Shown here: piece after piece, positions 22,670 to 34,799 of the stretch
Position numbering within the stretch: position 1 is the first letter of the stretch
How the letters are laid out: each line of letters opens with the position of its first letter
From: Hypomesus transpacificus
Lineage: Eukaryota; Chordata; Actinopteri; Osmeriformes; Osmeridae
Length of the DNA: 64,000 nucleotides
Direction of reading: 5' to 3'
Assembly (NCBI RefSeq): GCF_021917145.1
Contig: NC_061066.1
Span: forward strand, 3,095,891-3,159,890
Translations under genes and position numbers: made by a program
The notes under the pieces: generated by a model
Database searches by the model: none
What the model was told of the DNA's origin: nothing
The model's input: the letters and a program-made list of their open reading frames with translations, nothing else

Positions 22670-25600
22670 ATGGAAACTTTGAGGAGGCCTTATGCGGTGT
22701 CTAGATGTATCTATTCTGAAGATGACTTTGCTGAGGACCATGTCAAGATCCATAGGCAGCACAAGACCATTTTGGACCATGTCAAAGAATATTTAATGTA
22801 AGTGACCCATCATCTGCATGATGTCATGGTCTCCTGTCGAATGTCAGATCACATATGTTCATACGACAAGAAAAAAAATGAAACAATTGTGAATCAAAAA
22901 CGTTGTGCTTGTAATGTGTGATTTTTTCAGTTGTAACTCCAAACGTGCTAAGAACTTAGGCCTCTCTTTGCTACCTGTCATTGGCTGGATGAGAATCTAT
23001 CAGCTAAGAAAGTGGTTGCTGGGGGATGTTGTGGCAGGGGTCAGTGTTGGATTGGTGTCTGTTATGCAAGGTATTTTCTTAAAAAATCGACCTCACCCTT
23101 ACAGTTCGTCCAGTAAAAAGCACCATTCCTATGTCTCACCTTTTGTCTCTCTGTGATCCAGGACTGGCCTTCTCCCTCCTGGCCTCTCTCCCACCCAGCT
23201 ATGGGCTCTATACAGCGTTCTTTCCCATGATTGTTTACTTCTTTCTGGGCACCTCAAGGCACATATCCATAGGTAGGAACTACACAGACGAGAAAAGTAT
23301 AATTCAACAAATTCATGTTGTTTCATGGAGACATACAAAGGTTGTGAGCTTTAATCTGTTCAGTCAGACTTCATGTTTGATCTCATACAGTCCCTTCTCT
23401 CTGGGCAGGCTCTTTCCCTGTCCTGAGCCTGATGGTTGGGGCTGTGGTGACCCGGCTGGTCCCAGATCACGGACCTGTGGCCAACATCACTGGCTTGGAT
23501 GGCTTGACCATGGAACAGCAGAGGGTCATTGTGGCTTCCTCTGTTACTTTCCTTATGGGTTTATTCCAGGTGAACGGGACCAAGTGTATCCGTGTCGTAA
23601 ACATTTCATGATGATCCTGCACATAACCCTGTCATTTTAAATCACTTTAACACAGTCAGTATAACTTTTTCCTATATTATTTTATTTATCGTATTTTATA
23701 TTGTATAGCCCTAGTATTTAATTGTATTTTGTTGTACATTCTCTACATTTTTATTTTGTTCATTATGTTTAAATGTTCACTTTATGCACCTGCCCACCAA
23801 GGTATAATTCCTTGTTTGTGACCACTTACTTGGCGATTAAACACGATTCTGATTCAGATAGCAAAAAGGAAATGTAGTGTTGTGTTATATGTAATCGTTT
23901 GATTTCTCTGCCTCCATCTCCCAGCTAGCCATGGGGGTGCTACAGGTGGGCTTCATCGTCATGTACCTGTCAGACACCCTGGTGTCTGGATTCACCACAG
24001 CAGCAGCAGTCCACATCCTGGTGTCCCAGTTGAAGTTTGTGTTGGGCCTGGAAGTTCCAGGCTTTAGTGGACCACTTTCCATCATATACGTAAGTCCAGG
24101 TCTCAGTTCAGTGGCCTAGTTGTTCTATGGTAAATGTTTTTTGACCATTCATGTCCAAATCTCTAACGCATGTACATGTACATCTCTACCCCGGCTCAGA
24201 CCCTGGAGAAGATCTTTGTCCAGATCACAAAGACAAACATCTGCGACCTGGTGACGTCCTTAGTGATCATGGTGGTGGTGTTCATAGTGAAGGAGGTCAA
24301 CGACAGATTCAAAGCCAAGCTGCTTGTTCCCATCCCCATAGAGGTCATTATGGTAAATGAGGCATTTCTCCGTTTTTTTTTTACTATGCTGACTCCACAT
24401 CATGATTCTCCATTGCCAGACAAGGAGTCATTAACCTTGTTCATCTATTTGAACAGACGGTCATAGCTTGTGGGGTGTCTTATGGGTTCAACTTTGAGGA
24501 CAACTTTCAAGTTGTAATTGTCGGGGAGATGGTGAGTGGGTAAGTACCCACTTCAACAGTCGTTCACAACTGAAGGTTTGCATCTGTTGACTAAAACGGA
24601 GAACGTTGCCTTCAGGTATGAGTCTCCCATAGCGCCCAACGTGGAGGTATTCAGAGAGAGTGCTGTGGAGGCCTTCCCTATTGCTGTTGTGGGATTTGCT
24701 GTGGCCTTCTCAGTTGCCAAGGTCTACTCTATCAAACACGACTACACCATAGATGGAAATCAAGTAAGAGGCAGAGATCAGAACTTGTTGATTGCGAAGG
24801 GGAAGATGAGCAGCACTACATGTATTTATGGTTATGGAAAAAGTCAAACAGGGATTCACTGTGCTAAAGCATGTCTACAGGGGGCCAGCCAGTCAGTCTC
24901 AACCAACTTGTCTGTCCCATCCAGGAACTGATAGCCTTTGGTGTCAGTAACATGTTTGGTGCGAGCTTCAAGTCATTTGCTGCAAGTACAGCTCTCTCCA
25001 GGACTGCCATCCAGGAAAGCTCAGGGGGTAAAACGCAGGTAAACAAGCCCAGCCTTACTTTGGTTTTATGGCTCACACACACAATGTGTCTTCACATTTA
25101 TTGGTATGGATGTACGGGATAAGAATAGATCATAATCTATGAAAACGACATTTATTGTGCCCTTCATCTGTCAAGAAAACCATGATAAACTTGAGTTTAT
25201 AACTGCAGATTGCAGGGCTGATTTCAGCAATGATGGTTATGGTTGTTACTTTGGCACTGGGATTCCTTCTTGAGCCACTCCCAAGGGTGAGAGACTGGAT
25301 GACAACACATCCTTATCACAAACTTATGAGATCATCGTCATTCAGCCTTTTCACAGTTTGACTATTGTGATACATGACTTTGGACCTGTTCTGTACCAGT
25401 CAGTATTGGGCGCTCTAGTCATCGTCAACCTGAAGGGCATGTTGATGCAGGTCAAAGAGACCCCGTACCTCTGGAAAAGGGACAGACCAGACTGCGTGAG
25501 TGTTCACATTACCCATCTCTGGAGTCACGACAACCACTCCTGCAGATCAAGCCTTAAACATGAGCAACTCAAAGGTTTTTAAGTACACGTTTGTTGCGTC

Positions 25601-27523
25601 TCAAAATTCTATATTTATACAATTCTCCCCTACATTCCATGTCGCACCCCAGGTGGTGTGGGTGGTGACCTGCCTGGCAGCCATCTTGCTGGGGCTGGAT
25701 CTGGGGCTGGTTGTGGGTCTGGGGGTGGAGCTGCTCACTGTTGTCTTCAGGATCCAGTTGTAAGTCCAAAACATTCAAACATTCACATAATCTGTATTAT
25801 ATAGATTATATGATGTATATTATATGAATAATTGTACAATTTATTTAAATAGTAATACAGATTATATCTTCAGCCCCCGTTGTTCAGTGCTGGCTAACAT
25901 TGCTGGGACAGACATCTATAAGGACCGCAAAGATTATCAGTGTGTGAGTTGAAATCATTCCGATTGAATGGTTTATCTTTTTACTGGAGTCCATTGAGGT
26001 TAAACATAGATCCTTGATCCTAGGAGTCCAGTTAACCCAGCTGCATCATGTCATTTCATCCCTCAGATATATGAACCAGAGGGAGTGAAGATCTTCAGGA
26101 TGCCTTCACCGATCTTCTTCGCCAACATCGAGTTCTTTACAGGAAAACTGGTGGAGGCTGTATGTATACTGTGTCAGTGCAGGTCACATTACACCTGGTC
26201 CAGGTGAAGATGGACAGCTGGTCATGGTCTCATACTTCCAGGTGGGATTCGATCCATTGAAAGTGCTGAGGAAGAGGAACAAAGCCCTGAGGAAGATCAG
26301 GAAACAACTGAGGGAAGGAGAGTTACTGATTACAGACGTATGTATTTTCTCAGAATATTCTGAACACACACAAACATTGGTTTGAGATTCATAGAGCCTG
26401 TGTAATACAATGAAGGTCACTTACAATAAGAACACTAAACTAATTTGCTCCGTAACCTATGATCAACATAAGCTAAAATCATTTGGAACAAAATACTTTG
26501 GGATGTAGAGAGGTCTAGAACCAACAGCCTACCGGAAAACTGCAGAGTCTGAAGATGAGAGCAACATGGAGGACCTGGACCTGCCCATTGACTTCAAGGA
26601 CCTCCCCATCCAGGTGAACTGGAACTCTGAGCTCCCTGCCAACATCTGTGTCCCCAGAGTGGACATCCACAGCCTGGTCCTGGACTTCTCTGCTGTCTCC
26701 TTCCTGGACATCTCTGCCCTGAAGGGACTCAAAGTGGTCAGTCTCTTATTGACACCACATTCCTAGCTTAACCTCTTCATTGGATAACTATTGTGGACAT
26801 TTGAGTACACTGGAAAGGACTAGATCAAAACTTTATAAATGTTTTTAACTGGTTGACCAAAAGTTTGTATAAATGTCATCTCTTCAGATTTGGAAAGATT
26901 TCCTCCGTGTCGATGTAGAAATGTACATTGTGTCATGTGATGGTGAGTATACACTACTCGAATACAGCGCAGGTTATTGTTTATAATGTGATACATACAG
27001 TACACACATCCTCCCTCATTTGGAACTTCGTACTTTACAGCATACATCCTGGAAAATCTACACAACTGCCAGTTCTTTGATAACGAGATAAAGACATCGA
27101 TGTTCTTTCAAACTCTTCATGACGCAATGCTACATGTACAGCAAAACCATCTGAAAAATGATGTACAGGTGAAAGAAAACTTCATGTACAGTATATTGTA
27201 TTCAATGCTGATTACAGTTATTCTAATTATGTCATTGCAAGTTTAAATGACTATCTTGAGTATGAATTTGACCTCTCATGCTGGTTTCTGATTGTAGTCA
27301 TAATTGTAATCCTCTTGTAGGTTCCTATCCAAATACAAGCACACAACTTCTATAGTGATGCCTACACCTCAAAGATCGAAGGGGTGTCTTTGCGAAACAG
27401 AGAAAAAATGGTGAGTATGAGATTGAATCAACTTACATTAAATGCATTTATGATTGTCTCTTTGGTAGTTTCTGCAACGACAAATGTCTGTTTTGTCTAC
27501 AGTTGTGTGAAACAGGACTTTAG
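22670..27523 (+). CDS. slc26a3: slc26a3 copy 2, tandem chloride/bicarbonate exchanger paralogue, complete
   Basis: Twenty exons match copy 1 one for one and give 754 aa: 22670-22797, 22931-23070, 23162-23272, 23409-23569, 23925-24089, 24200-24352, 24457-24539, 24616-24763, 24925-25038, 25209-25286, 25400-25495, 25653-25759, 25874-25943, 26067-26159, 26242-26337, 26509-26736, 26888-26942, 27041-27168, 27321-27410, 27503-27523. Sixteen of the first seventeen exons have the same length as in copy 1; exon 1 and exons 18-20 differ. The transporter core and STAS motifs are intact ([41 protein letters not shown]). The C-terminus is ETGL, which fits a class I PDZ ligand but differs from the ETKF of copy 1. 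The acceptor of exon 16 (ggatgtag) has a weak pyrimidine tract. Exons 5, 6, 12 and 16 are almost identical to copy 1, while others have diverged. Confidence 0.94.
23690..23870 (+). mobile_element. Probable 3' tail of a LINE (L2-like)
   Basis: An AT-rich stretch ends in ...tacttggcgattaaacacga then ttctgattcaga. This closely resembles fish LINE 3' ends that finish in tgattctgattc-type tails. It sits in intron 4 of slc26a3 copy 2 and is absent from the same intron of copy 1, so it inserted after the duplication. Confidence 0.5.
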
Positions 27524-27629
27524 TGCATGGACATCCAAAACAACATCACATTCAAACCCTGGTGTTGGGATTTTTGGAATATTAGTTATACTACACAAAT
27601 ATGCATTTAAGGAGACGGATTTCTTTACA

Positions 27630-27635
27630 AATAAA
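27630..27635 (+). terminator. Polyadenylation signal candidate for slc26a3 copy 2
   Basis: AATAAA about 107 bp after the stop codon. Confidence 0.45.
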
Positions 27636-28045
27636 TATATATTAAAAAAAACATCTACGTTGTGGGGTAGTGACTTGTGGGATACATTCTCAAGTTTCCT
27701 TGTGAGGTATAAGGTGCCTTCGGCCAAGAGCGGATGTTATTAGGTGGTGCCCAACAGTCACTGAGAGATTTAACGATCCCACAGACCAATCACTGCCCAT
27801 CTGCTCCTGGCTTCCAGTTTACCTCCTCTCACCTACTCCAATAATCCACAACGGTTTGACTGGGTGTGAACTAATTTACACAGTCGAATACACTGATTCT
27901 ACACATTTTGCTCCCATTTACACAGTCCAGCTGTAATGCATGTACTGGTATATATCCTCTTTCATTGAGTTTATTAATGTGTGGGGAAATATAATATACA
28001 GGACATTCCAAAGTTATCACTACAGAGATTAAACTTTGTTAAAAA

Positions 28046-28051
28046 TTTATT
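28046..28051 (-). terminator. Polyadenylation signal candidate for cbll1
   Basis: AATAAA on the minus strand about 270 bp after the cbll1 stop codon. The interval 27640-28040 shows no gene and separates the convergent 3' ends. Confidence 0.45.
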
Positions 28052-28317
28052 TTGAATTCTTAAAACTAACATTTACATGAAATCGATGGAAAGCACACTG
28101 GTCAGATAGAAAAACGTATGTTCAGTCCAAGCTGACTTTAAGAGTTAAGCACAAGTATTTCAAAAGAACACAAAATACATTTCACAGAATAGTCTGGTCT
28201 CATTCCTTGTTTGCACTGAAAGTGTCATAATCAACCCTGAGGTTCACGACCACGTTGATTGCACCAGGGAAAAGCAACAGGGAAACCTAGTGCAGCACTG
28301 CTCTCCTTGAGTGGAGT

Positions 28318-30828
28318 CTACTGATAGTATGGCCGATAGCGGGACTGATCAGGGTGGTGAGGTCCAGGCATCTGACCCTGAGGGGGACCTTGCATCCGTG
28401 GGGGAGGGGGCCCTCTCGGGGCAGGCCACATCCCAGGACTGAGCCCTCCTGGCTGGTTGAAAGGAGGACTCATGGTTCCCTGGTCCTCAGGGAACTGCTG
28501 CATGGAGTTAGGGTTGTAGTGGTGGGGCGGAGGGGCATTGACGGGAGGACCCCCGTGTTGAGGTGGGGGGCCTGGGGGAGGGTGGTTCATGTAGGGGGGC
28601 ATCTGACCCATAATATGTCCCGGAGGAGGGGTGATGGGAGGGGGCGCAGAGGACATGGATGGAGGAGGGGCCTGATTATAAACCATGTGGGGTGTTCCAG
28701 AACCCTGTGGAGGGTGTTGCATTGGGTGGTTGATGGGAGGTGGGGGAGGAGGAGGAGGGCCATAATGCTGCTGCGGGGGGGCCATCATGTGGTGTGGGTG
28801 GGACACTACAGGCTGGCCTGGGTAGTCCCCAGGGTGGTGGTGGGGAGGGGGAACAGAGCCGGGCCCAGGTGGAAGGGCATCTCTAGAGGAGGAGGAGGAG
28901 CCAGAGTCGTCCTGGATGGGCACAGTGATGAGGTTACTGTGTTTGCGTGTGGTTACCGTGGCGATACGGAACGTCTCCTGGCCAAGCACTCGGGCGCCCA
29001 TGTCTCCGGAGGAAGGGGGCGGGGCATCGTGGGAGGCGGGCGGCGGCTGACCGTAGGGGTCGTGGAGCGGGGGAGGGAGGTGAACGTGGGCCTTGGGCAG
29101 GTGGGGCGGAGGCAGGCGGAAGCGGTCGGGCACCTCGGAGGCCGGGGGCAGATGCACCGGCTCGGGGCGGCCGCCCCCGGACTTGGCCGCTCGCATGTGG
29201 CGGTGGTTAACGTGGGCCTGCAGGTCCCGCTGGGACAGGTAGGTGCGTTTGCAGCCCTGCACGATGCTGCACATGTAGAGGGAGCCTCGCAGGCACTGCT
29301 CGATACGCTGGACGGGGTCTGTGCAGCTGTACATGTTAAGACTGAACGGAGAAAAAACAAGGCACCGTTTAGGGGCACATGCAGAGAAAGCAGAGACACA
29401 ACGGTGCCATCTTGATTTTCTAAAACAACACACGGACTACTGTTCTTACCCTGGACACATCTTGTCTCCCTTTTTCTCATGAAGTAACGCACAATCATAG
29501 CAAAACACATGTTTGCATGGGATCTATGGAAGTAAATCGGATAATGCACTTGTTAGATGAGGCATGTAAAAAAACGACTGCTATATCAAATTAAATCTAT
29601 GAAACCCATACCATCCGTCCATATATCCTTACAGGGAGACCACATTTGTCACAGAAGTGAGCAGGAACATCATCCTTTTCACCAATCAAGTTCAACTGTT
29701 AGAAAACAAGTATATGTTACTAACAAGAAGATCGTTTTAGAAGCAGACATTATGACCTAAATCAACAATGAGGACAGAGCTGGATTTTGAAGAGAGAAAA
29801 TACCTTATAGTCCCAAAACATTTGCTGGGGGAACCTCCGCTGACCAGCAAACACATCACCAGCTTTGGTACCACAGTCAAACCTCTCCTCTCCTTGCTTA
29901 AAGCCAAAGTTCTCTGAATAAGGAAAAGAACACATTCTAAATAAAGTCATTCTTATACTGAATAAACCACAAACAGAAACCAAACACATAACACCATACC
30001 TTCATCCCCAGCAGATTGTTTTGACGGCAATCGGCTCATGGGCCTCTGGCTCCGGGGGGCAGGTTTGATTCTAATGGGCTGTTTGGAGATGAGTTTGATG
30101 GGGATTCGTCTGCGCACATCTGGGCCCCCCAAACTGCCCGAGCCATCTGTGCCTTGTAAGTCATTGTCTGTGTAAAGACACGTGTAGCCCATATTAAGTG
30201 ATGAATTATCAATGCATACTGTCTTGACATCCCAAGCAGTTACATGAAAATATCGGTTGTCCCAATCGGTTACAATTATTCCATCTCTATAGTTTGCAAC
30301 ATTATTAGACGATACAAGAGTTTATCTTAAGGTCGTAAATTTGTCAGCATCTTGACAGTCCACAAAATCTTGTGACGGACAAAACACGCACATGAAGGAT
30401 AACTGAGCCAAACAGTGAACATCATGCAGTCCATTTACTGGGGAGACCAGAACCAAGTAGCTTAGTCATATTGCTAGACAAATTACGTTTAGCCCATCTT
30501 ACGAGCTTGCAATTATAATATGTTACTACATATTTTCTTTGTAAAAGGCACCTTGCAAACGTGTTTTATCGGATTTAGCGTTCTTAAATGCAGCAACTTT
30601 GCTAGCTGGCTAATAGCTAGTGCTAGCAAGCTCCACGGTAAAAAGGCCTTAAGAGTCATTTAGCAAGTGATACTCGGAAACTTCAGCATTATAATATTTA
30701 TTTGAGTTCTGATGTAGAATAAGTTGATTCCAGACATGTAAATGAATACATACTTAGCAAACTAGATAATTAAACACGTTTTAGTAGCTATTTTAGAAGT
30801 TGGTATTACGCTTACCATTCTGATCCAT
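28318..30828 (-). CDS. cbll1: cbll1 / Hakai, RING-type E3 ubiquitin ligase, complete
   Basis: Six coding exons give 485 aa: 30816-30828, 30000-30167, 29804-29913, 29612-29695, 29450-29523, 28318-29326. The N-terminus carries [14 protein letters not shown]. The RING finger reads [28 protein letters not shown] and [15 protein letters not shown] across three exons. It is followed by the Hakai-specific second zinc region [25 protein letters not shown], which in the family forms the dimeric phosphotyrosine-binding (HYB) fold. The single large last exon encodes a proline/histidine-rich tail ending RYRPYYQ, as in mammalian Hakai. The protein ubiquitinates tyrosine-phosphorylated E-cadherin and also belongs to the m6A writer complex (family knowledge). 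The acceptor of the last exon is the inner tgtacag, not the outer gttcag, because only that choice gives CPGCTDP. Length is close to the human 491 aa. Confidence 0.97.
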
Positions 30829-31313
30829 GATCCAGTAGAGACGCACTGCACTGTGGGATAGCTCGCTGGTAAAGGGCGGGGAGAGTTCAGCTTCTACAGG
30901 AAAGTAGTATATTGCAAACCCCAGTATTGAGAATATACCTATAATGGAATGAAACTGTTCATTATTTGATGATCATTCTCTTCTTACCAATGTATAGATG
31001 TCAGAGAATTATGTGAGTTCGTTTCGGCACGTATCACTATTTTCTACTTTAAAAGTAAGAAAAGATTACTATTTGTAAGGCCTTTGAAATTGTTTGTTAT
31101 ATTGTAATATTTCGTTTGGCATTTTATTAAATATATAAATACACAATAGCTGAACGTATCTTCATTATCTTTCTGAAGTAAAGGCGCGCCCCCGTGCATT
31201 AAGCGGTCTGCTGCGCGCCCCCGCCGCAGTATTCGCCATTTTGATTCGAAAATATGAGTTTTTCCTGCCTTGCATGCAAGAGTTGAGCAAACGGTTGGAC
31301 TTAAAATTTGACG
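30829..31313. promoter_or_regulatory. Divergent promoter region between cbll1 and ppp6r2
   Basis: This interval lies upstream of the cbll1 start codon on the minus strand. On the plus strand a GC-rich patch (31185-31235, with ggcgcgccc) is followed by CGCCATTTTG at 31234-31243, a YY1-type site (CAAAATGGCG on the reverse strand). A donor-like ACG|GTAACG near 31313 could end an untranslated first exon of ppp6r2. The start sites are not defined by the sequence alone. Confidence 0.4.
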
Positions 31314-34227
31314 GTAACGAATGTAATAGAGTATTTCGTTTCTGATGTAATACACAAGGTAGCTATTTATGTGAGGAAACTGCTTAAATGTTGATAAAAC
31401 GCATTTCAAAGGCACTGGGCTGACATAAAGGCACTACTGGTTCAGCCTGACCCATCAAAACAAATCACGTTTTGGCTAGCTTAGCAAGCTAGCTACCTTA
31501 TAGCCACGGTGACGTTAGGTCCGCTAGTTAAGGTAGCAACAAACAAGTGGATTGCAAGGTTTCAACTGTTAAGGTAGGTTTTAGAGGACCTATGCTGTAC
31601 TGCTCAAAACAGCCATAGTTGTCTTACTTTGACCAGTGAGTGATAGCTGAATTTGTGGTGCGTTATCGTTGGGTTAGCGACGCGAACTAGCCAACGTTAG
31701 CCAAAGCAACTTACTGAGCTAGCTCTACTTAGTTGGCTAGCAAAGTTAACTGTGTTGTGATAGCTCGGAGACGATCTGATTCAACCCATCCGTGGACTTT
31801 ATGGTAGCATGCTAGTCTTAAAATAGGCAGGCTAACTACGAACTAGTGTCCAGGTATCAATCTAACAACATGAATGTTTGTGTTTGTTGGTGTATATGTT
31901 ACAATTTTACTTGGAGTATTGCTACGATATTAATCGACTAACTTGTAATAATGTAGCTAGCTACCAATAGCCTGCTAACTACGAACTAGCTACCGTACCA
32001 TAATAGTAAGTTAGGAAAGTTTCAGAAATGCGTGGGGTTGCTTGTCAACAACAGTAGTCAGTCAGATGGCTATCTAACATAATAACTAAAAAATTGAGTA
32101 GATTACCTAGATTATGTAGTTAATGTTAGATAGCTAGCTCTAGCTAAATGTATTATGGCTACCTAATGGCCTAGTTGGCTAGTAGCTAGCTATATAAAAG
32201 GCAGTTGGTGGTGTTCAGCCATTTAGAAGAAGTTAGGTACGTCAACTAACGTAAGCATTATCCAATGATACGATCAGAAATGAGCATAGATTTGTACTAT
32301 TGAGTGTAAGAAAACCCGTAGTATTGGCCGGCACTGGTTAGTACTGAAGTAAACAGAAATGTGAGCTCCCACGACAGGGATATTGAAGTGCTTTTCTAGT
32401 CAAGGCCACAACATATCAGTTTACGTTTTTTGAACTCACGAGTCTCCATACATTGTCAGTACCGATTAAAAATAATCCACAGGGATGCTCTTTCAAATCA
32501 CCCATTGTGGAATGGTTGAAGAGTTGACTATTTAAATGTTGATATTTGTTCCCTTTTTAGTCAGTTCACTCAACCCACCACGTTTGTTCATGTTATGTAG
32601 GGATTGTGTCCCCCAGTTCGCCCTCTTCATGGAAAAACTGGTCCATAACTGGTCCATTGTGGTAACTTAACTAGCCATAGCTATATATACTGTACTAAGT
32701 AGTCGACCATAGTGCAACCAAACCACTGTCAGGCAATAAAATACTTTTGAGCGTGCAAGTGGCTAGCATTTACATGGATGAATCAAATCAAGGTTTATTT
32801 ACGTTAAAGGTTTTTAGTCAAGTATGCTGTCTGGTTGCATTTTCTCAACTGCCTTTCGACTTGCCAAATTCAGACCACTGTTGGGCCATAACATCCACTT
32901 GCTTTCCTTCCAACATTGTTCCTCTTTTCAACATTTATGCTATTCACCAGTGGACTTCTTTGTTGAGGTTGCCCCCGGTGAGTTCTATTTTAGATAAAAA
33001 GTCAGGCTTTCCTGTTTAGTATCCATGGGGAGCAGTCTATGTGTTATTGTTGCACTTGTGTGTGCTTTGTAAATGTATGCCAGATGGTTGCTGTCGCACG
33101 TGCAGGCCAGGGTCGTCACACGAAGAAAAGAAAAAAAAGGAAAATGGAGGAAGCATTTATATTTCCTTTTTTAGTGTTGTGTGATGGGCAGTCAGTGTCA
33201 AGTCTTTTGAGGAGGCAGCCATACTAGATTGAGTCACTGCTGATATGTTAGCAGTCTCTGCACTGCATTATTATGAAAAGATATTAACAGTTGAAGTAGG
33301 ACAACCCACAACTACATGTTGTGCCTGGCTTGTCTTTTTCACAGTGCAATGCTAAAACTAAGCCTCTGCAAACAGACATAGCTAGCTAACCAGGGTCTTG
33401 AGTGGGGTTAAGAATACAGTGTGCATGCATTGCACCGGATGCAAATGCTGCGTGTGGTTGTTGTGGAGTGCTACATGCTACTTTTATGTTTTACGCTGTG
33501 TGACCTCGTCTGTCGTAAGTGTGGTAGGTACTTGTTGCTTGACGGTGCGGCCCTAGGATAGCAAAGTGCCGGCCCTGTCTTTAAATAGACCTATGTATAG
33601 CCTATCCATCTATGTATGAATAGTACGGGTCGGTTGTAGAGGAAAGTATCTCTTGCGCAAAACATATGACTTTAGCCACTAACACAATCCAAGGGCAGGC
33701 ACCTGACTTGAACAAGACTTTCTAGGCTGGATACATTCTAAACCAGGCTCATTTGTTTGTGACTCGCACCATTGTCTGCAAACAAGTCTGAACTCCATTT
33801 CTACGGCTGTCAGTTCCTCATTATTCCTGTTTTTCGTTCCGAGCGTCAGGCTTATTTAGATTGTTTAGGCTACATCTGGTAACTAGGTACTGCCTCGACT
33901 TATGTAAAATAGGCAAGTCACTACTGGTTTGTCAGGTCATTGTGTCATAGAAACGAGTTGACTTGTGTTTAGGCTCCCTGAAGCAAATATCACATAAATC
34001 AACACCTTTATTGTCAGTGATTTTCACTGCCTGTCTACAACTAGAAAGCTTGGCCCCAACTGAATGACTAATAACAACAACTATGTCAAAGCTCAGTTTC
34101 TACAGGTCTTTTTAAGACACACGGCGTAGTGTGCGCTAGGTCAGAGGTGAAATTAGAGCAAATTTACACTATTTGTCATCTCGCTCTCGCTCGCTGTCCT
34201 TCGCCTCTATCTCTCCCTACTGCGCAG
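31314..34227. other. Probable long 5' intron of ppp6r2, no coding exon seen
   Basis: No coding exon with family support was found. The region is rich in GCTAGC/AGCTAGCT-type short palindromes (for example 31480-31500, 31945-31990 and 32115-32200). Its open frames are unsupported. Confidence 0.45.
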
Positions 34228-34303
34228 AGTTTGTGTTTTTGTCGAGCGCTCCCCATGAACCGCCAGTGAAGCTTCTGGAAGGAAACATAACGGCTCTGTG
34301 TGT
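34228..34303 (+). repeat. 76-bp sequence duplicated within the ppp6r2 locus, copy 1
   Basis: The block starting agtttgtgtttttgtcgag and ending aacataacggctctgtgtgt recurs at 40226-40302 in the same orientation with only a few differences. Each copy is followed by a TCTC-rich tract. It could be a fragment of an unlisted interspersed repeat or a local duplication. Confidence 0.8.
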
Positions 34304-34384
34304 CTCTCTCGCTCTCTCTCTGTCTCTCTCTCCGTCTCTCTCTCTGTTTCTCTGTCTCTCTCTGTCTCTCTCTCTGTCTCTCAG
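34304..34384 (+). repeat. TC-rich microsatellite
   Basis: Imperfect (TC)n/(TCTCTG)n tract directly after the duplicated block and about 400 bp before the first coding exon of ppp6r2. Confidence 0.75.
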
Positions 34385-34799
34385 GTTATGGTGAGTCCTT
34401 TTGTGTCTCTGCTACTAAGGAGGCCTGTGTTCTAAGAGGAGACCCATGCTGATAAATGCCAGGCCTCGCCACGCTCTCTGCCGTCTGCACAAACACAAAT
34501 GCCTGCCTGTCTGTGGGGGAGGTCATATTAAAGATACCCACGTTTCATCTACTGGTAGGAACAACCACCCGTCTCCACCCGCTTCAGGCCACATCTGATG
34601 TCGTTCCATGTTCGCGTCTGTCCTTGGGATTGTTGAATATTCATTTCCCCTTTTACTCCACCATGCCGTTCTGCTATGTTTTGTTCCTTATTCCTTCCTC
34701 TGTGTCCCCGCCCCCCCTCTCTCTCTGCCCCCCTCCACCCTTGGTTTCCTCTCGTCTCGTCCGCCTCGCAGGGCTGTGCCCCCTGTCCCAGCGGCCACC

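Noticed and set aside
29330-29338. Outer acceptor (ccgttcag) for the last cbll1 exon
   Set aside because: Using it would insert residues between CPG and CTDP and break the conserved RING spacing; the inner acceptor restores it.
28354-29415. 353-aa open frame on the plus strand
   Set aside because: It is antisense to the GC-rich, proline-coding last exon of cbll1. Its Gly/Arg/Val-rich composition is the mirror of that exon and it matches no family.
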